NCBI GenBank assembly: GCA_021413445.1
Contig: JAIOQI010000001.1
Span: forward strand, 21,881-85,880
Origin: Alphaproteobacteria bacterium
Lineage (GTDB): Bacteria > Pseudomonadota > Alphaproteobacteria > Micavibrionales > UBA2020
DNA length: 64,000 nt
Direction: 5' to 3'
Of this stretch, positions 12,197 to 20,412 are shown in pieces. The notes below the pieces were generated by a model, which saw only the letters and a program-made list of their open reading frames with translations, did no database searches and was not told the origin of the DNA. How positions within the stretch are numbered: the stretch's first letter is position 1; every line of letters starts with the position of its first letter. Made by a program: the position numbers and the translations under genes.

Positions 12197-12829
12197 TTAT
12201 GCTTTGGCCATCAGGCGCGACGGCAGGCCGTCTTCCGGATCCTGGACGCCGGCGTCCTCGCGCTCGATGAATTCCGACAGATCCACCAGATCGACGAAGT
12301 GGTCGGCCTGGCGGCGCAATTCGTCGGCCACCATCGGCGGATGGGTGCGGACGGTCGAGATGACCGTCAGGCGCACGCCCTTGCGCTGCACGGATTCGAC
12401 CAGGCGCCGGAAATCCCCGTCGCCGGAGAAGAGCACGATATGATCGACATGTTCAGCCATATCCAGCATGTCGATGGCCAGCTCGATGTCCATGTTGCCC
12501 TTGACCTTGCGCCGTCCGGCGGAGTCGGTGAATTCCTTGGCCGGTTTTGTGACCATGGTGTAGCCGTTGTAATCCAGCCAGTCGATCAGGGGGCGGATCG
12601 GCGAAAACTCCTGGTCTTCGACCAGCGCCGTGTAATAGAAGGCGCGCACCAGCCGGCTTTGCGCTGAAATCCAGCTCAGCAGCCGCTTGTAGTCAATGTC
12701 AAATTCGAGGCTTTTGGTGGCGGCGTAAAGGTTGGCGCCATCGATGAATACGGCCAGTTTCTCTTCGGGGTAGAAGAAGTTAGAGCTACGGGATTCGTTA
12801 TTATTGTTGTTTTTCAAGGGAATCTCCAC
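12197..12829 (-). CDS. NYN-domain (LabA-like, PIN-related) protein, putative RNase
   Basis: The PIN-like acidic motifs are present: FIDGANLY near residue 30, the central GNMDIELAIDML, and SGDGDFRRLV near residue 118. NYN proteins are predicted or shown to be metal-dependent ribonucleases. A short low-complexity Asn run lies at the N-terminus. The 12829 start is a GTG. A TTG at 12814, preceded at good spacing by GGAG, is an equally likely start. It faces the AIM24 gene convergently and is divergent from rpoZ. Confidence 0.85.
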   Translation of the reverse strand: MEIPLKNNNNNESRSSNFFYPEEKLAVFIDGANLYAATKSLEFDIDYKRLLSWISAQSRLVRAFYYTALVEDQEFSPIRPLIDWLDYNGYTMVTKPAKEFTDSAGRRKVKGNMDIELAIDMLDMAEHVDHIVLFSGDGDFRRLVESVQRKGVRLTVISTVRTHPPMVADELRRQADHFVDLVDLSEFIEREDAGVQDPEDGLPSRLMAKA

Positions 12830-12922
12830 GTTTTGAGGGAATGAATTTATAGAGGGTGAGGCGGCGCGCTGTCAAGAAAAAGGTTAGGGGTGTCACCCGA
12901 AATATTTTGGAAACGAATCTTC

Positions 12923-12951
12923 TGGACAAAGGCGGCATAAGACCTTATAAA
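12923..12951 (+). promoter_or_regulatory. Sigma-70-type promoter for rpoZ
   Basis: A -35 element TGGACA (12923-12928) and a -10 element TATAAA (12946-12951) are spaced 17 bases apart, and the -10 ends about 37 bases upstream of the rpoZ ATG. Assignment is by consensus only. Confidence 0.6.
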
Positions 12952-12988
12952 AGCTGCTGATTTTAAAATGTTCTGGAGGTAAGCGGAT

Positions 12989-13414
12989 ATGGCACGGGTC
13001 ACAGTAGAAGATTGCATCATCAAAATCCCCAACCGGTTTGAACTGGTGATGGTGGCCTCCCAGCGGGCGCGCGAGATTGGTTCCGGCGCGGCGCTGATGG
13101 TGGAGCGGGATAACGATAAAAACCCGGTGGTCTCGCTGCGCGAGATTGCCGATACGGACATTTCCCTGATCGCCCTGCGCGAGTCGCTGATTAAAAACCA
13201 CCAGAAAGTGATCGAAATCGAAGAAGACGAAGACGAGATCATTGACGTCATGGACGGCGAAAATGAATGGGCGGCGGTCGCCGGCGCGGCTGTGGAGTCG
13301 GAAGTGGCGGACGCCGGGATGCAGGAAGAAGAGCTGGCCGAAGACGAAGAAAGCGATATTGCGGCGGAAGTCAGCAATGCTGACGCCGACCATGCCGATG
13401 AAGAGGGTGTCTGA
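12989..13414 (+). CDS. rpoZ: DNA-directed RNA polymerase omega subunit
   Basis: The N-terminus (MARVTVEDCIIKIPNRFELV, then VASQRAREIGSGAA) is diagnostic for omega, which aids beta' folding and RNA polymerase assembly. At 141 residues it is longer than the usual 70-130, because the last 70 residues form an acidic tail rich in Glu, Asp and Ala. The ribosome-binding site CTGGAGG precedes the ATG. The usual neighbours spoT and folK are missing here. Confidence 0.95.
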   Translation: MARVTVEDCIIKIPNRFELVMVASQRAREIGSGAALMVERDNDKNPVVSLREIADTDISLIALRESLIKNHQKVIEIEEDEDEIIDVMDGENEWAAVAGAAVESEVADAGMQEEELAEDEESDIAAEVSNADADHADEEGV

Positions 13415-13440
13415 TCTCTCCAGGGCATCGGGCTCTCCGG

Positions 13441-13749
13441 CTATTGTTTTTTCTGATAATTGCAAAGCGTGCTGCGGACGATTTCATCGTCCTTCATTTC
13501 ATAGAACATGATGAAACCGCGTGAGACCGCGGCATCGAGATGGTCTTTTTTCATCCCCTTCAGCACCACGGGTTTGTTGTTGGCGTTGATGATGATGTCG
13601 CGCGGGTTTTCCGGACTGATGTCAAAGCTGATCGGTTTTTCCGCGCTACCGTCAAAAGCGCTCACCACCGGCACCATCACGGTCACCCCGGTCCGGGCGC
13701 CAAATAAAACTTCATATTCGGTAATGATCTCATGCGCTTGAATGGCCAT
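13441..13749 (-). CDS. Hypothetical protein, 102 aa
   Basis: I do not recognise the family. The start at 13749 is chosen because AGGGGAG lies about ten bases upstream of that ATG. A longer frame begins at 13797 without a ribosome-binding site. The protein is soluble, without signal or membrane segments, and looks like a small alpha/beta domain (EVLFGARTGVTVMVPVVSAF; PRDIIINANNKPVVLKGMKK). It is convergent with rpoZ and divergent from the winged-helix gene. Confidence 0.65.
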   Translation of the reverse strand: MAIQAHEIITEYEVLFGARTGVTVMVPVVSAFDGSAEKPISFDISPENPRDIIINANNKPVVLKGMKKDHLDAAVSRGFIMFYEMKDDEIVRSTLCNYQKKQ

Positions 13750-13820
13750 GCCTGGTTCTCTCCCCTGATTGCATTTTAGCAGAATCTGTCTTAACAAATC
13801 GTTGTTGATGTACTAACCTC

Positions 13821-14402
13821 ATGAAACAAATGAAAAAAATTCTCCTGATCCAGATTCCCCCCGCCGTGGAGCGGGCCCTGACCGAGCAGCTGCAGACCGG
13901 CGTGGACTGGGAGATCGCTGTCCTGACGGAGGCGCCGCCGGTTTTTAGCCGCAGGCCCGACCTGGTGGTGACCGGCGGCGGCGGGGCGGCGGTATTTTCA
14001 GGCTGTCCGGTGCTGGCCTTGTCGTGGGCAAAACCGCGGCGTCTGGGCGCGGTGCTGCGGCAGATCGGGCAGATGCTGGCGCAGCCGGTTTTATATACGG
14101 GCGACATCGCCATCGGCCCTTATACCTTCAAGCCGCAGGAAAAATCCCTGACGCGGCCGGATGGGGAGGACATTGCCCTGACCGACCGCGAAGTGGATAT
14201 TCTGGCCTATCTGGCCCGTTCTCCGGGCCAGCCGGTCAGCCGCGACGAACTGCTGAAAAACGTATGGCAGTACCAGGAGGGCATCGATACCCATACGCTG
14301 GAGACCCATATTTACCGCCTGCGGCAAAAAATCGAGGCTTCGGCGGAGGAACCGCGCCTGCTGCTGACCGTCGGGGGCGGGTATTCCCTGCATTTATCCT
14401 GA
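13821..14402 (+). CDS. OmpR-type winged-helix protein with degenerate receiver
   Basis: Residues about 95-193 form an OmpR/PhoB DNA-binding domain: a first strand pair (YTFKPQEKSL), ALTDREVDILAYLARSPGQPVSR as the first helices, TLETHIYRLRQKIE as the recognition helix, and LLLTVGGGYSLHL as the wing. The N-terminal 90 residues have the position and length of a shortened receiver, but the acidic pocket and the phospho-acceptor region are replaced (RRPDLVVTGGGGAAVF where a receiver would have Asp-bearing VLLDVMLPG). It should bind DNA without conventional phosphorylation. No kinase lies next to it. Confidence 0.82.
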   Translation: MKQMKKILLIQIPPAVERALTEQLQTGVDWEIAVLTEAPPVFSRRPDLVVTGGGGAAVFSGCPVLALSWAKPRRLGAVLRQIGQMLAQPVLYTGDIAIGPYTFKPQEKSLTRPDGEDIALTDREVDILAYLARSPGQPVSRDELLKNVWQYQEGIDTHTLETHIYRLRQKIEASAEEPRLLLTVGGGYSLHLS

Positions 14403-14417
14403 AGAATGCCGGCGGCG

Positions 14418-15149
14418 TTATTTGCGCAGGTTCAATAGTTCCAGGTGTTTTGCATCTTCGGCTTTGGTGTTGTCCGACGACCACAGCTGGTCGGTGGAAT
14501 CGGGGGGATAGAGCACCATTCTTTTGATTTCCACGGCGATCAGCCAGTAATTCTGTTCCGCCATCACCACCGGCGCAGCGCTGTCCGCATATTTCGGTAT
14601 GAGCATCAGCTGCATCGTGAGCGGCTTGCCTCCCTTGTTCAGGGCGGCGTCCTCAATCATCTTTCCCACGGCGGGATCCGGCACGGTCAGCCATTGCTTG
14701 TCCATGATTCCCTGGGGGATAATCGCATAAGACTGGCTGTTGTAGTCAACGGGGAAGAAAGTCTCCTCTTTAAAGTTTTCGATAAAAAACCCCTTATTGA
14801 CGGTGCTGTAAGGCGACAGTTTCACCGGCACCTCGATGATAAAAGGTTCTTGCAGCGTGAGCAGGCTATAGGTGCTTTTCAGGCCCACGACCAGCTGATC
14901 GAGAACCGTCGGACGATCGGCGACCGAGGCATCCTGGTAGTCCAGGGTGTTGTGCGCCATCGCTTCGAAATCCGGCGTCCTGCCGCTGAGCTTGGAAAAA
15001 ATCATATAGACGTAGTCGGGGGTCGATGGTTCCGGCTTTCTGGCCTGCAAAGTGTAGCTCGCGGCCTCTTCCGCTGCCGCCGTCGGCGCCGGCAGGGCAT
15101 AGAGGCAGAAAAGCGCGGCGAGTATTCCAAGATAAACTGTTTTTTTCAT
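14418..15149 (-). CDS. Secreted protein of unknown function, 243 aa
   Basis: The start at 15149 gives a standard signal peptide (MKKTVYLGILAALFCLYALP, then APTAAA). The 15203 start would put 18 charged residues in front of it and is unlikely. The mature part is globular, with a strand-rich core and no recognisable domain. The 5' neighbour on the other strand is the Smr gene, and the two share a short AT-rich divergent promoter region. Confidence 0.7.
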   Translation of the reverse strand: MKKTVYLGILAALFCLYALPAPTAAAEEAASYTLQARKPEPSTPDYVYMIFSKLSGRTPDFEAMAHNTLDYQDASVADRPTVLDQLVVGLKSTYSLLTLQEPFIIEVPVKLSPYSTVNKGFFIENFKEETFFPVDYNSQSYAIIPQGIMDKQWLTVPDPAVGKMIEDAALNKGGKPLTMQLMLIPKYADSAAPVVMAEQNYWLIAVEIKRMVLYPPDSTDQLWSSDNTKAEDAKHLELLNLRK

Positions 15150-15227
15150 GCTGTTATCCGCTTCAGACTCCCATCTATAATAGTATATCATAAATCTGAG
15201 CAATATATTAACGGGGCGGGCAACCGT

Positions 15228-15737
15228 ATGAAAAAAGGCCGGAATTCAGCGGGAAAAGACGAAGAGGGGCGGCGGCTGTGGCAGGGGGTGACGCGCAGCG
15301 TCAAGGCCTATGCGCCCGCCAAGGACCCGTCCCCCAAGGCGGCCGCCGCCCCCGCTAAAACGCACCCTGTGACTAAAACCCCGGCGGAGCCTGCCGCCCC
15401 TTCCCCTTCCTCCCGCGGTTTTGACCGTTCGACCGCCACCAAACTCAAGCGCGGCCAGTTGCCGCTGGAGGGCCGGCTGGACCTGCACGGCATGACGCAG
15501 CAGGAGGCCTTCGACGCCTTGCAGGGTTTTTTGCGCGCGGCGGCGGCGCACCAAAAAAGGACGGTGCTGGTCATTACCGGCAAGGGGCAGCGGTCGGAAG
15601 GGGTGTTGCGGCGCCTGCTGCCGCTGTGGCTGGAGGAGCCGTCGTTGAAAAAATACATTCTTGCCGTCACCGGCGCCGCCGCGAAAGACGGCGGGTCGGG
15701 CGCTTTTTATATCCGCCTGCGGAAACCTAAAAATTAG
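15228..15737 (+). CDS. Smr-domain protein
   Basis: The C-terminal 85 residues are an Smr domain: LDLHGMTQQEAFDALQGFL with the LDLHG motif, then VLVITGKGQRSEGVLRRLLP with the TGKG motif. Smr domains act as endonucleases on nucleic acids. The first 70 residues are a Pro/Ala/Lys-rich linker. The 169-residue start at 15228 is chosen because the domain and linker fit and the frame further upstream is antisense to the secreted protein. The alphaproteobacterial layout with a short N-terminal tail is typical. Confidence 0.88.
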   Translation: MKKGRNSAGKDEEGRRLWQGVTRSVKAYAPAKDPSPKAAAAPAKTHPVTKTPAEPAAPSPSSRGFDRSTATKLKRGQLPLEGRLDLHGMTQQEAFDALQGFLRAAAAHQKRTVLVITGKGQRSEGVLRRLLPLWLEEPSLKKYILAVTGAAAKDGGSGAFYIRLRKPKN

Positions 15738-15745
15738 AAGGAAAG

Positions 15746-16675
15746 CTAGCTTTTCGCCTGATCGGGGCCCAGCGGCCGGATGGAAATTTTCTTGCCGGGG
15801 AGGATGCCCGTATCCGGCGACGGATTCCCGCCGAGCTCGGTCAGTTTTTTCCGCGCGCTTTCTATGGCGGCCTGCCCGTAGTTTTCAAAGTTGAACTCGT
15901 GCAGGACCGGCGGGAATGCCTTGTTGCTGAATTCGTAAATCTCGCTGACGCGCTGCGTCGCAAAGTTGAAAATGACCTTCAATGTCGGGTTGTTCGCATC
16001 ATCAATGTTTTTCTTTTCCACCAGTGTCTCGTGGTCGGCGGCGGTATAGCGACCGTACTCCCAGTAGAGTTCACGGAGATCTTTGTACAGGAGCGGCTTG
16101 TTGTAAGCCTGGGCGTTCTGCATCTGGGCGGGGATGATGCTGCCGGAAAGCCCGGTGCGGGCGAAGAGCCTGCCCATCTCGATCCCGCAGTCCTCGACGG
16201 CGCGCGAAAAATATCTGCCGCTGTCATAGGCCGGGTCTGCCCCCAGCTTGAACAGTTCCCCAGTCGTCTCCAGGCTGCCGGAGGTTTGCAGGTCGGGACA
16301 GAAAACGATGGCGCGGCTTGACCAGTTTAGCGCATCGTTGAGTTGGAGGGAGACTCCCTGTTTGCGGGCGGTCAGGTAAATTTTCTGCAGGTCTTCCGTC
16401 GGGCCGAAACAGGCTTTGGCATTCAAAGCGGTCTGCCAGTCCAGGTGCCTGCCGGTACAGGCCGCAATCAGGCCCTTAGTGTCCAGCCGGGAGAGCGTGT
16501 AAACGAGGCGGTGGGAGCTCCATTTGTTGCTGGAGATCCGGCTGGCGGCGGTGCGCATTTTTTCTTGCGCGGCGGGGGACAGCTGCTCTCCTGCGGTGTC
16601 GCGCAGGACGTCGTTCAGGTAATCCGCCGTCTGCTGCCATTGCTTGAGATCGCTGCTGTTATTAAAAAAATCCAT
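15746..16675 (-). CDS. Hypothetical protein, 309 aa, ankyrin-like helical segments
   Basis: I do not recognise a family with confidence. The protein is largely alpha-helical. The stretch ETTGELFKLGADPAYDSG, with GADP after a helix and a following FSRAVEDCGIEMGRLF, resembles degenerate ankyrin repeats. There is no signal peptide or membrane segment, so it is probably cytoplasmic. It ends eight bases from the convergent Smr gene. Confidence 0.6.
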   Translation of the reverse strand: MDFFNNSSDLKQWQQTADYLNDVLRDTAGEQLSPAAQEKMRTAASRISSNKWSSHRLVYTLSRLDTKGLIAACTGRHLDWQTALNAKACFGPTEDLQKIYLTARKQGVSLQLNDALNWSSRAIVFCPDLQTSGSLETTGELFKLGADPAYDSGRYFSRAVEDCGIEMGRLFARTGLSGSIIPAQMQNAQAYNKPLLYKDLRELYWEYGRYTAADHETLVEKKNIDDANNPTLKVIFNFATQRVSEIYEFSNKAFPPVLHEFNFENYGQAAIESARKKLTELGGNPSPDTGILPGKKISIRPLGPDQAKS

Positions 16676-16752
16676 CGTGGCGCTTTTCTTCCCGGGAGCG
16701 GGACCAGAGTTGATGACCCCGTTTTTTTAGGACAAAAATGGCAATATGTCAA

Positions 16753-16780
16753 TAGACATACATTTACATATCTTTATAAG
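16753..16780 (+). promoter_or_regulatory. Candidate promoter for the L,D-transpeptidase gene
   Basis: TAGACA (16753-16758) and TATAAG (16775-16780) are spaced 16 bases apart in an AT-rich stretch about 60 bases before the ATG. The -35 match is moderate. Confidence 0.4.
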
Positions 16781-16840
16781 GAGAATTCTTCTATAAAAAT
16801 ATCCCGTCTTTGGCTACTATTCCCCTGATTTGACGGCAGA

Positions 16841-17998
16841 ATGAGGCTCTCTATGCACCGACTCCATCATTGTATCCGGATTTTGCTGGCCAGCGCTGTT
16901 TTGGCCATGGCCGCGGCTTGGCCGGCCGCCGCCGCCCCGGCGCCTGAGCCGGCCGCAGTGTCCGCTGCCGTAAAAGAATCGCTGCCGGCTCCCAAGGTCA
17001 AGGCGGCGGTCATGAAACCGGTCCGCCGCCCGGTCCGGATGGGTTCTGACGAGGCCCTGCCGGCGACAGATATAGACGAGACCCTCCCGTTGCCGAAGTA
17101 TCCGGAAGGCGCCCGCACGGCGACGGGGAAGATGCAAACCTATGCGATGGGCGAGGAAGATACGCTGATCGATGTGGCGCGTTATTACCATCTGGGTTAT
17201 ATCGAGGCGCGCGCCGCCAACCTAAGGATGGACCCGTGGACGCCGGTGCCGGGCGAAGAGGCGGTCATCCCCGCCTTCAGGCTGCTGCCGCGCGCGCCGC
17301 AAAAAGGCATCGTGGTCAATCTGGCGCAGATGCGCATGTATTATTTCAAGGACCCGAAAAAAGAACCGCTGACCTTCCCGATCGGCATCGGCCGCGAAGG
17401 CCTTCAGACGCCGACCGGGGAGACCAGGATCGTCCGCAAGGCGGCGGGCCCCACATGGTTTCCGACCGAGCGGATGCGTGAGGAAAAACCCTATCTTCCC
17501 GTCGCTGTCCCCGCCGGCCCCTCCAACCCGCTCGGCACTCACGCGCTGTATCTGGGCTGGCCGACCTTCCTGATCCACGGCTCCAACAAGCCCTGGGCAA
17601 TCGGCCGCCGCGTCAGCTCCGGCTGTATGCGGATGTATCCTGAAGACATTGCCGAGCTTTATAAAATGGCGCCCGTCGGCACCAAGGTCACGGTGGTCGA
17701 TCAGCCGATACTGGTGGGCTGGGTGGAGGGTGAGCTTTATCTGGAGGCAAACCCTTCGAAAACCCAGGGCAATGACATCGAAATCGACGGCGAATATACC
17801 GTCAAGGAATTTGACGCCGCGCTCAGGCAAATAATTATCAATGCCGCCGACGTGAAGGCCGAAATGATTGACTGGGACATCGTCAAAAAGGTTGTCGAAG
17901 AGCGCGCCGGATATCCGGTGCCCATCGCCAACGCGAAAAACCCGCCGCCGCCGAAAAAGAAATCTGTCCGTGTCGAGCGCAGGTTCAATTACAATTGA
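16841..17998 (+). CDS. L,D-transpeptidase (YkuD domain) with signal peptide
   Basis: Cross-links or anchors peptidoglycan through 3-3 bonds or lipoprotein attachment in the periplasm. A signal peptide occupies residues 1-31 (ending PAAAA). A LysM-like segment (TYAMGEEDTLIDVARYYHLG) precedes the YkuD domain. The catalytic region has LIHGSNKPWAIGRRVSSGCM, with His near residue 246 and Cys near 262 (HGx...SxGCxRM). The family sometimes called ErfK/YbiS fits the 385-residue length. It is followed by a clear terminator at 18021-18056. Confidence 0.92.
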   Translation: MRLSMHRLHHCIRILLASAVLAMAAAWPAAAAPAPEPAAVSAAVKESLPAPKVKAAVMKPVRRPVRMGSDEALPATDIDETLPLPKYPEGARTATGKMQTYAMGEEDTLIDVARYYHLGYIEARAANLRMDPWTPVPGEEAVIPAFRLLPRAPQKGIVVNLAQMRMYYFKDPKKEPLTFPIGIGREGLQTPTGETRIVRKAAGPTWFPTERMREEKPYLPVAVPAGPSNPLGTHALYLGWPTFLIHGSNKPWAIGRRVSSGCMRMYPEDIAELYKMAPVGTKVTVVDQPILVGWVEGELYLEANPSKTQGNDIEIDGEYTVKEFDAALRQIIINAADVKAEMIDWDIVKKVVEERAGYPVPIANAKNPPPPKKKSVRVERRFNYN

Positions 17999-18020
17999 TA
18001 TTGCCGGCGCATCTTACAAC

Positions 18021-18056
18021 AAAACCGCACCGTGAATATTTCACGGTGCGGTTTTT
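18021..18056 (+). terminator. Rho-independent terminator after the L,D-transpeptidase gene
   Basis: A 16-base inverted repeat (AAAACCGCACCGTGAA and its complement, with a 3-base loop) ends in a T run. The A run on the other side lets it work in both directions, so it may also serve the convergent small lipoprotein gene at 18081. Confidence 0.88.
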
Positions 18057-18080
18057 GCTTACCCCGGAAGGGGCAGAAGA

Positions 18081-18209
18081 TTATTTGTGCGATGCTTTGC
18101 TGAAAGCTTTGTCAGCTTTGTAGCTTGTATCAGCGTTTTTATCAGCGGTTGAGCATGCGGCGAGAGCCAGAACCGCGAGCACCGAAAGTGCCATTGTAAA
18201 ACGTTTCAT
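18081..18209 (-). CDS. Small lipoprotein, 42 aa (entericidin-like size)
   Basis: The signal peptide MKRFTMALSVLAVLALAA ends in the lipobox LAAC (cysteine at residue 19), so the mature product is a 24-residue lipid-anchored peptide rich in Lys, Asp and Ser (ADKNADTSYKADKAFSKASHK). The start is chosen for the strong ribosome-binding site AAAGGGGAAAT. A longer frame to 18347 lacks one. The size and composition resemble entericidin-type lipoproteins, but the sequence is too short to name. It shares the bidirectional terminator at 18021-18056. Confidence 0.75.
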   Translation of the reverse strand: MKRFTMALSVLAVLALAACSTADKNADTSYKADKAFSKASHK

Positions 18210-18355
18210 TGTTATTTCCCCTTTTGGTAGGCGTCCCCGGGCGGAGACAAGTTGTACGACATTGTAACCATAAACTGTTGACTGTAGGATTTGCAGCAAG
18301 TCTATAGACTTACCCTGCCTAAGATAGTCACATGGCGCGCAAGACACAAGGACAT

Positions 18356-19627
18356 TTAGCGCGCCTGGAGCGACTGTATTTTTCGGAAATAAGCATCGAC
18401 GCCGTCGAGCATGGAGGAAGCGATTTTGCTCTGGAACTGGCTTGAACCAAGGAGTTTGGCCTCTTCGGGGTTGGAAAGAAACCCGATTTCAACCAGCACG
18501 GAAGGAACGTCCGGCGCCTTGAGGACGGCGAATCCTGCCGACCTGTGTGATTTTGGCAACAGTCGGACGTCTTTTTGCAGGAGCGCATAGCGGAGCATTT
18601 TGGCGAACATGTTCGACTCGTTCATCTTCTCCCGCATGGCAAGGTCCAGCAGGATATCCGCCACGTCCTGGCTTTCCTGGCCGAGATCGACCCCGGCCAC
18701 GAAGCCGGAATTGTTTTCATCCTCGGCCAGGCGCGCGGTTTCGGCGTCCGAGGCCGTCTCGGACAGGGTGTATATGGACACCCCGCGCACCCCTTTGCGG
18801 CCGATCTTGTCAGCATGGATGGAAATAAACAGGTCGCCATCGACGCGCCGCGAGATATCGACGCGCTCGTGCAGCTTGATATAGACATCCTTGTCACGCG
18901 TCAGCACGACCCTGTAACGGCCGGTTTCCTCCATCTGGCGCTTCAGTTCTGCGGCGACCCGCAGCGTAATGTCTTTTTCCTTGACCCCGTAATCCATGGC
19001 GCCCGGATCTCCGCCGCCGTGCCCGGCATCAATCACGACCGTGTATTGTTTTGGCGGCCGGCGCAGGGGGGTCAGGGCCGGAACGGCTGTCAGGGAGGCA
19101 ACCTTGACAAGATTGTTTTGCACGGCGACATAGCCGGAACCCTGGGGCGTCTTGACGGCACCAACCCCTTTTAAGCCGCTGTTGCCGGAGATATCGCCCT
19201 TCCTGGCGTTGAACAGGCTGAGGGATGCCGGCTGCAGGTCGATCACCAGGCGGTCTTTGCTGAAATCATCCTTGGCGAGCGGAAAAACATTGGCGATGAG
19301 GGCCGGATTTTTAATGTCGAAAATGACGCGGGTCAGCCCGTCGTCGAGGACGCCGCTGCGATAGGCCTTGACGATATTGTTGGTGATGAACTTCGATTGA
19401 TAGGTTTTCCACTCCGTGGCGGGCAGGTCGAGCACGATGCGGTAGGGCTGGTCGAGCGCAAAGGCGCGGAAATCGGTTTTCTGGTTGAGGTCGAGCACAA
19501 TGCGCGCGCCCTCGCCGGAGGTGACCCCGGTGCGGATGTTTTCGACGCTCAGCTTTTCCCCGGCGGCAAGGGCGGCGGAAGAAATGATTAAACTAAAAAA
19601 TATGAAAAATAATAAACACCAGCGCAT
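18356..19627 (-). CDS. amiC: N-acetylmuramoyl-L-alanine amidase with AMIN domain
   Basis: Splits septal peptidoglycan during cell separation. A signal peptide is followed by an AMIN domain (residues about 25-130, starting VENIRTGVTSGEGARIVLDL) that targets peptidoglycan, then an Amidase_3 domain from about 195 with VIDAGHGGGDPGAMD, the zinc ligands in FISIHADK, and VLVEIGFLSNPEEAK near the end. The 423-residue length fits AmiC-type amidases. Its regulator would be an EnvC/NlpD-like factor; the M23 protein at 23335 is one candidate in the window. Confidence 0.93.
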   Translation of the reverse strand: MRWCLLFFIFFSLIISSAALAAGEKLSVENIRTGVTSGEGARIVLDLNQKTDFRAFALDQPYRIVLDLPATEWKTYQSKFITNNIVKAYRSGVLDDGLTRVIFDIKNPALIANVFPLAKDDFSKDRLVIDLQPASLSLFNARKGDISGNSGLKGVGAVKTPQGSGYVAVQNNLVKVASLTAVPALTPLRRPPKQYTVVIDAGHGGGDPGAMDYGVKEKDITLRVAAELKRQMEETGRYRVVLTRDKDVYIKLHERVDISRRVDGDLFISIHADKIGRKGVRGVSIYTLSETASDAETARLAEDENNSGFVAGVDLGQESQDVADILLDLAMREKMNESNMFAKMLRYALLQKDVRLLPKSHRSAGFAVLKAPDVPSVLVEIGFLSNPEEAKLLGSSQFQSKIASSMLDGVDAYFRKIQSLQAR

Positions 19628-19674
19628 GAGTCAGTATAGCCCCGAATGGCTGTCGGCATCAAGTTTCGCAGCGG

Positions 19675-20025
19675 CTAACGATTCATTAGCCAAGCCCATC
19701 TGGAAGGCCTACCCGACCAGACGGCAACCTGTTCCCGAGAATCCCGGTAGCCGTTGTAGTCGATCGGTTTTGCAGAGGCTTGATTGAAGGCTTTGCACAG
19801 GCTCTCCGGCGTTTCGCCGCCGGCGCCGATATGGAGCGCGGTGACGTTGCCGGGGTCTTTTCCCAGCGCCTTGGCGAAGGCCATGGCCAGTTTTTCCCAT
19901 TGCTTCGGCTTGACCCGGTCGCCGAGGGTTTCGAGGGAGTCGAAGACCAGCTCGCCTTTTTTGCCGCGCCAATCAAGATCCTTCGCTGCGCTCAGGATGA
20001 CAGCGGAGAAGAGGTGTCCCCCCAT
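19675..20025 (-). pseudogene. Possible remnant of an unidentified gene upstream of amiC
   Basis: A minus-strand frame reads DSLETLGDRVKPKQWEKL, then ALGKDPGNVTALHIGAG, which looks like ordinary coding sequence. Its 5' end runs into the widespread ILSAAKDL repeat and a start without a ribosome-binding site, and its 3' end turns into an unstructured tail. I cannot identify it, and intact function is doubtful. A short, poorly conserved gene remains possible. Confidence 0.3.
19971..20002. repeat. Short dispersed repeat (CAAGATCCTTCGCTGCGCTC type)
   Basis: The bases CAAGATCCTTCGCTGCGCTC followed by AGGATGACA match a short sequence that recurs in intergenic regions of many unrelated bacterial genomes and produces spurious peptides such as ILSAAKDL. 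No second copy is visible in this window. Its function is unknown. Confidence 0.5.
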
Positions 20026-20081
20026 GGGGAATGTATAAAAGACAATAAAAAAAACATAAGATTATGAAAAATAATTAACCA

Positions 20082-20111
20082 TTGCACAGAATCGGTGAAC
20101 ATCGTTATGAT
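20082..20111 (+). promoter_or_regulatory. Candidate distal promoter of rne
   Basis: TTGCAC (20082-20087) and TATGAT (20106-20111) with an 18-base spacer. Transcription from here would give a leader of about 295 bases for rne, including a small hairpin near 20136-20148 (CACAT GTT ATGTG). The whole 20026-20412 gap holds no supported gene, only the two candidate promoters and this hairpin. Confidence 0.4.
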
Positions 20112-20274
20112 GTCCCTGCGACAAAAGGCGCTCTTTCCACATGTTATGTGTAACGAGAGGGCGCTGTGGTCAACAAGTTTTGAGGTTGGTCTGTTTTGAT
20201 ACCTCCTGCACCTTTGCAGTAGAACAGGCCCGGTGATGAGATAGGCTGATATGAAGCAGCGTCGGTTCCTTATA

Positions 20275-20302
20275 TTGACGCTCCCGATAACGGTAGTATA
20301 GA
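20275..20302 (+). promoter_or_regulatory. Candidate proximal promoter of rne
   Basis: TTGACG (20275-20280) and TATAGA (20297-20302) with a 16-base spacer, giving a leader of about 100 bases before the rne ATG at 20413. RNase E genes in other bacteria are autoregulated through a long 5' leader. Whether that holds here is an inference. Confidence 0.45.
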
Positions 20303-20412
20303 CGGAAGCCTGTTTTAAAACCGCCCACCTTGAGAAGAACAGAGATGCGCCGCCCGCTCCCCATGTCGCTACGGGACGGGCTCAGGGCCTGCATCGAAAA
20401 AGGATTGATACC

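Noticed and set aside
14445..15227. The upstream part of the Smr frame
   Set aside because: It is antisense to the secreted protein gene, and the conserved Smr domain and linker begin after 15228.
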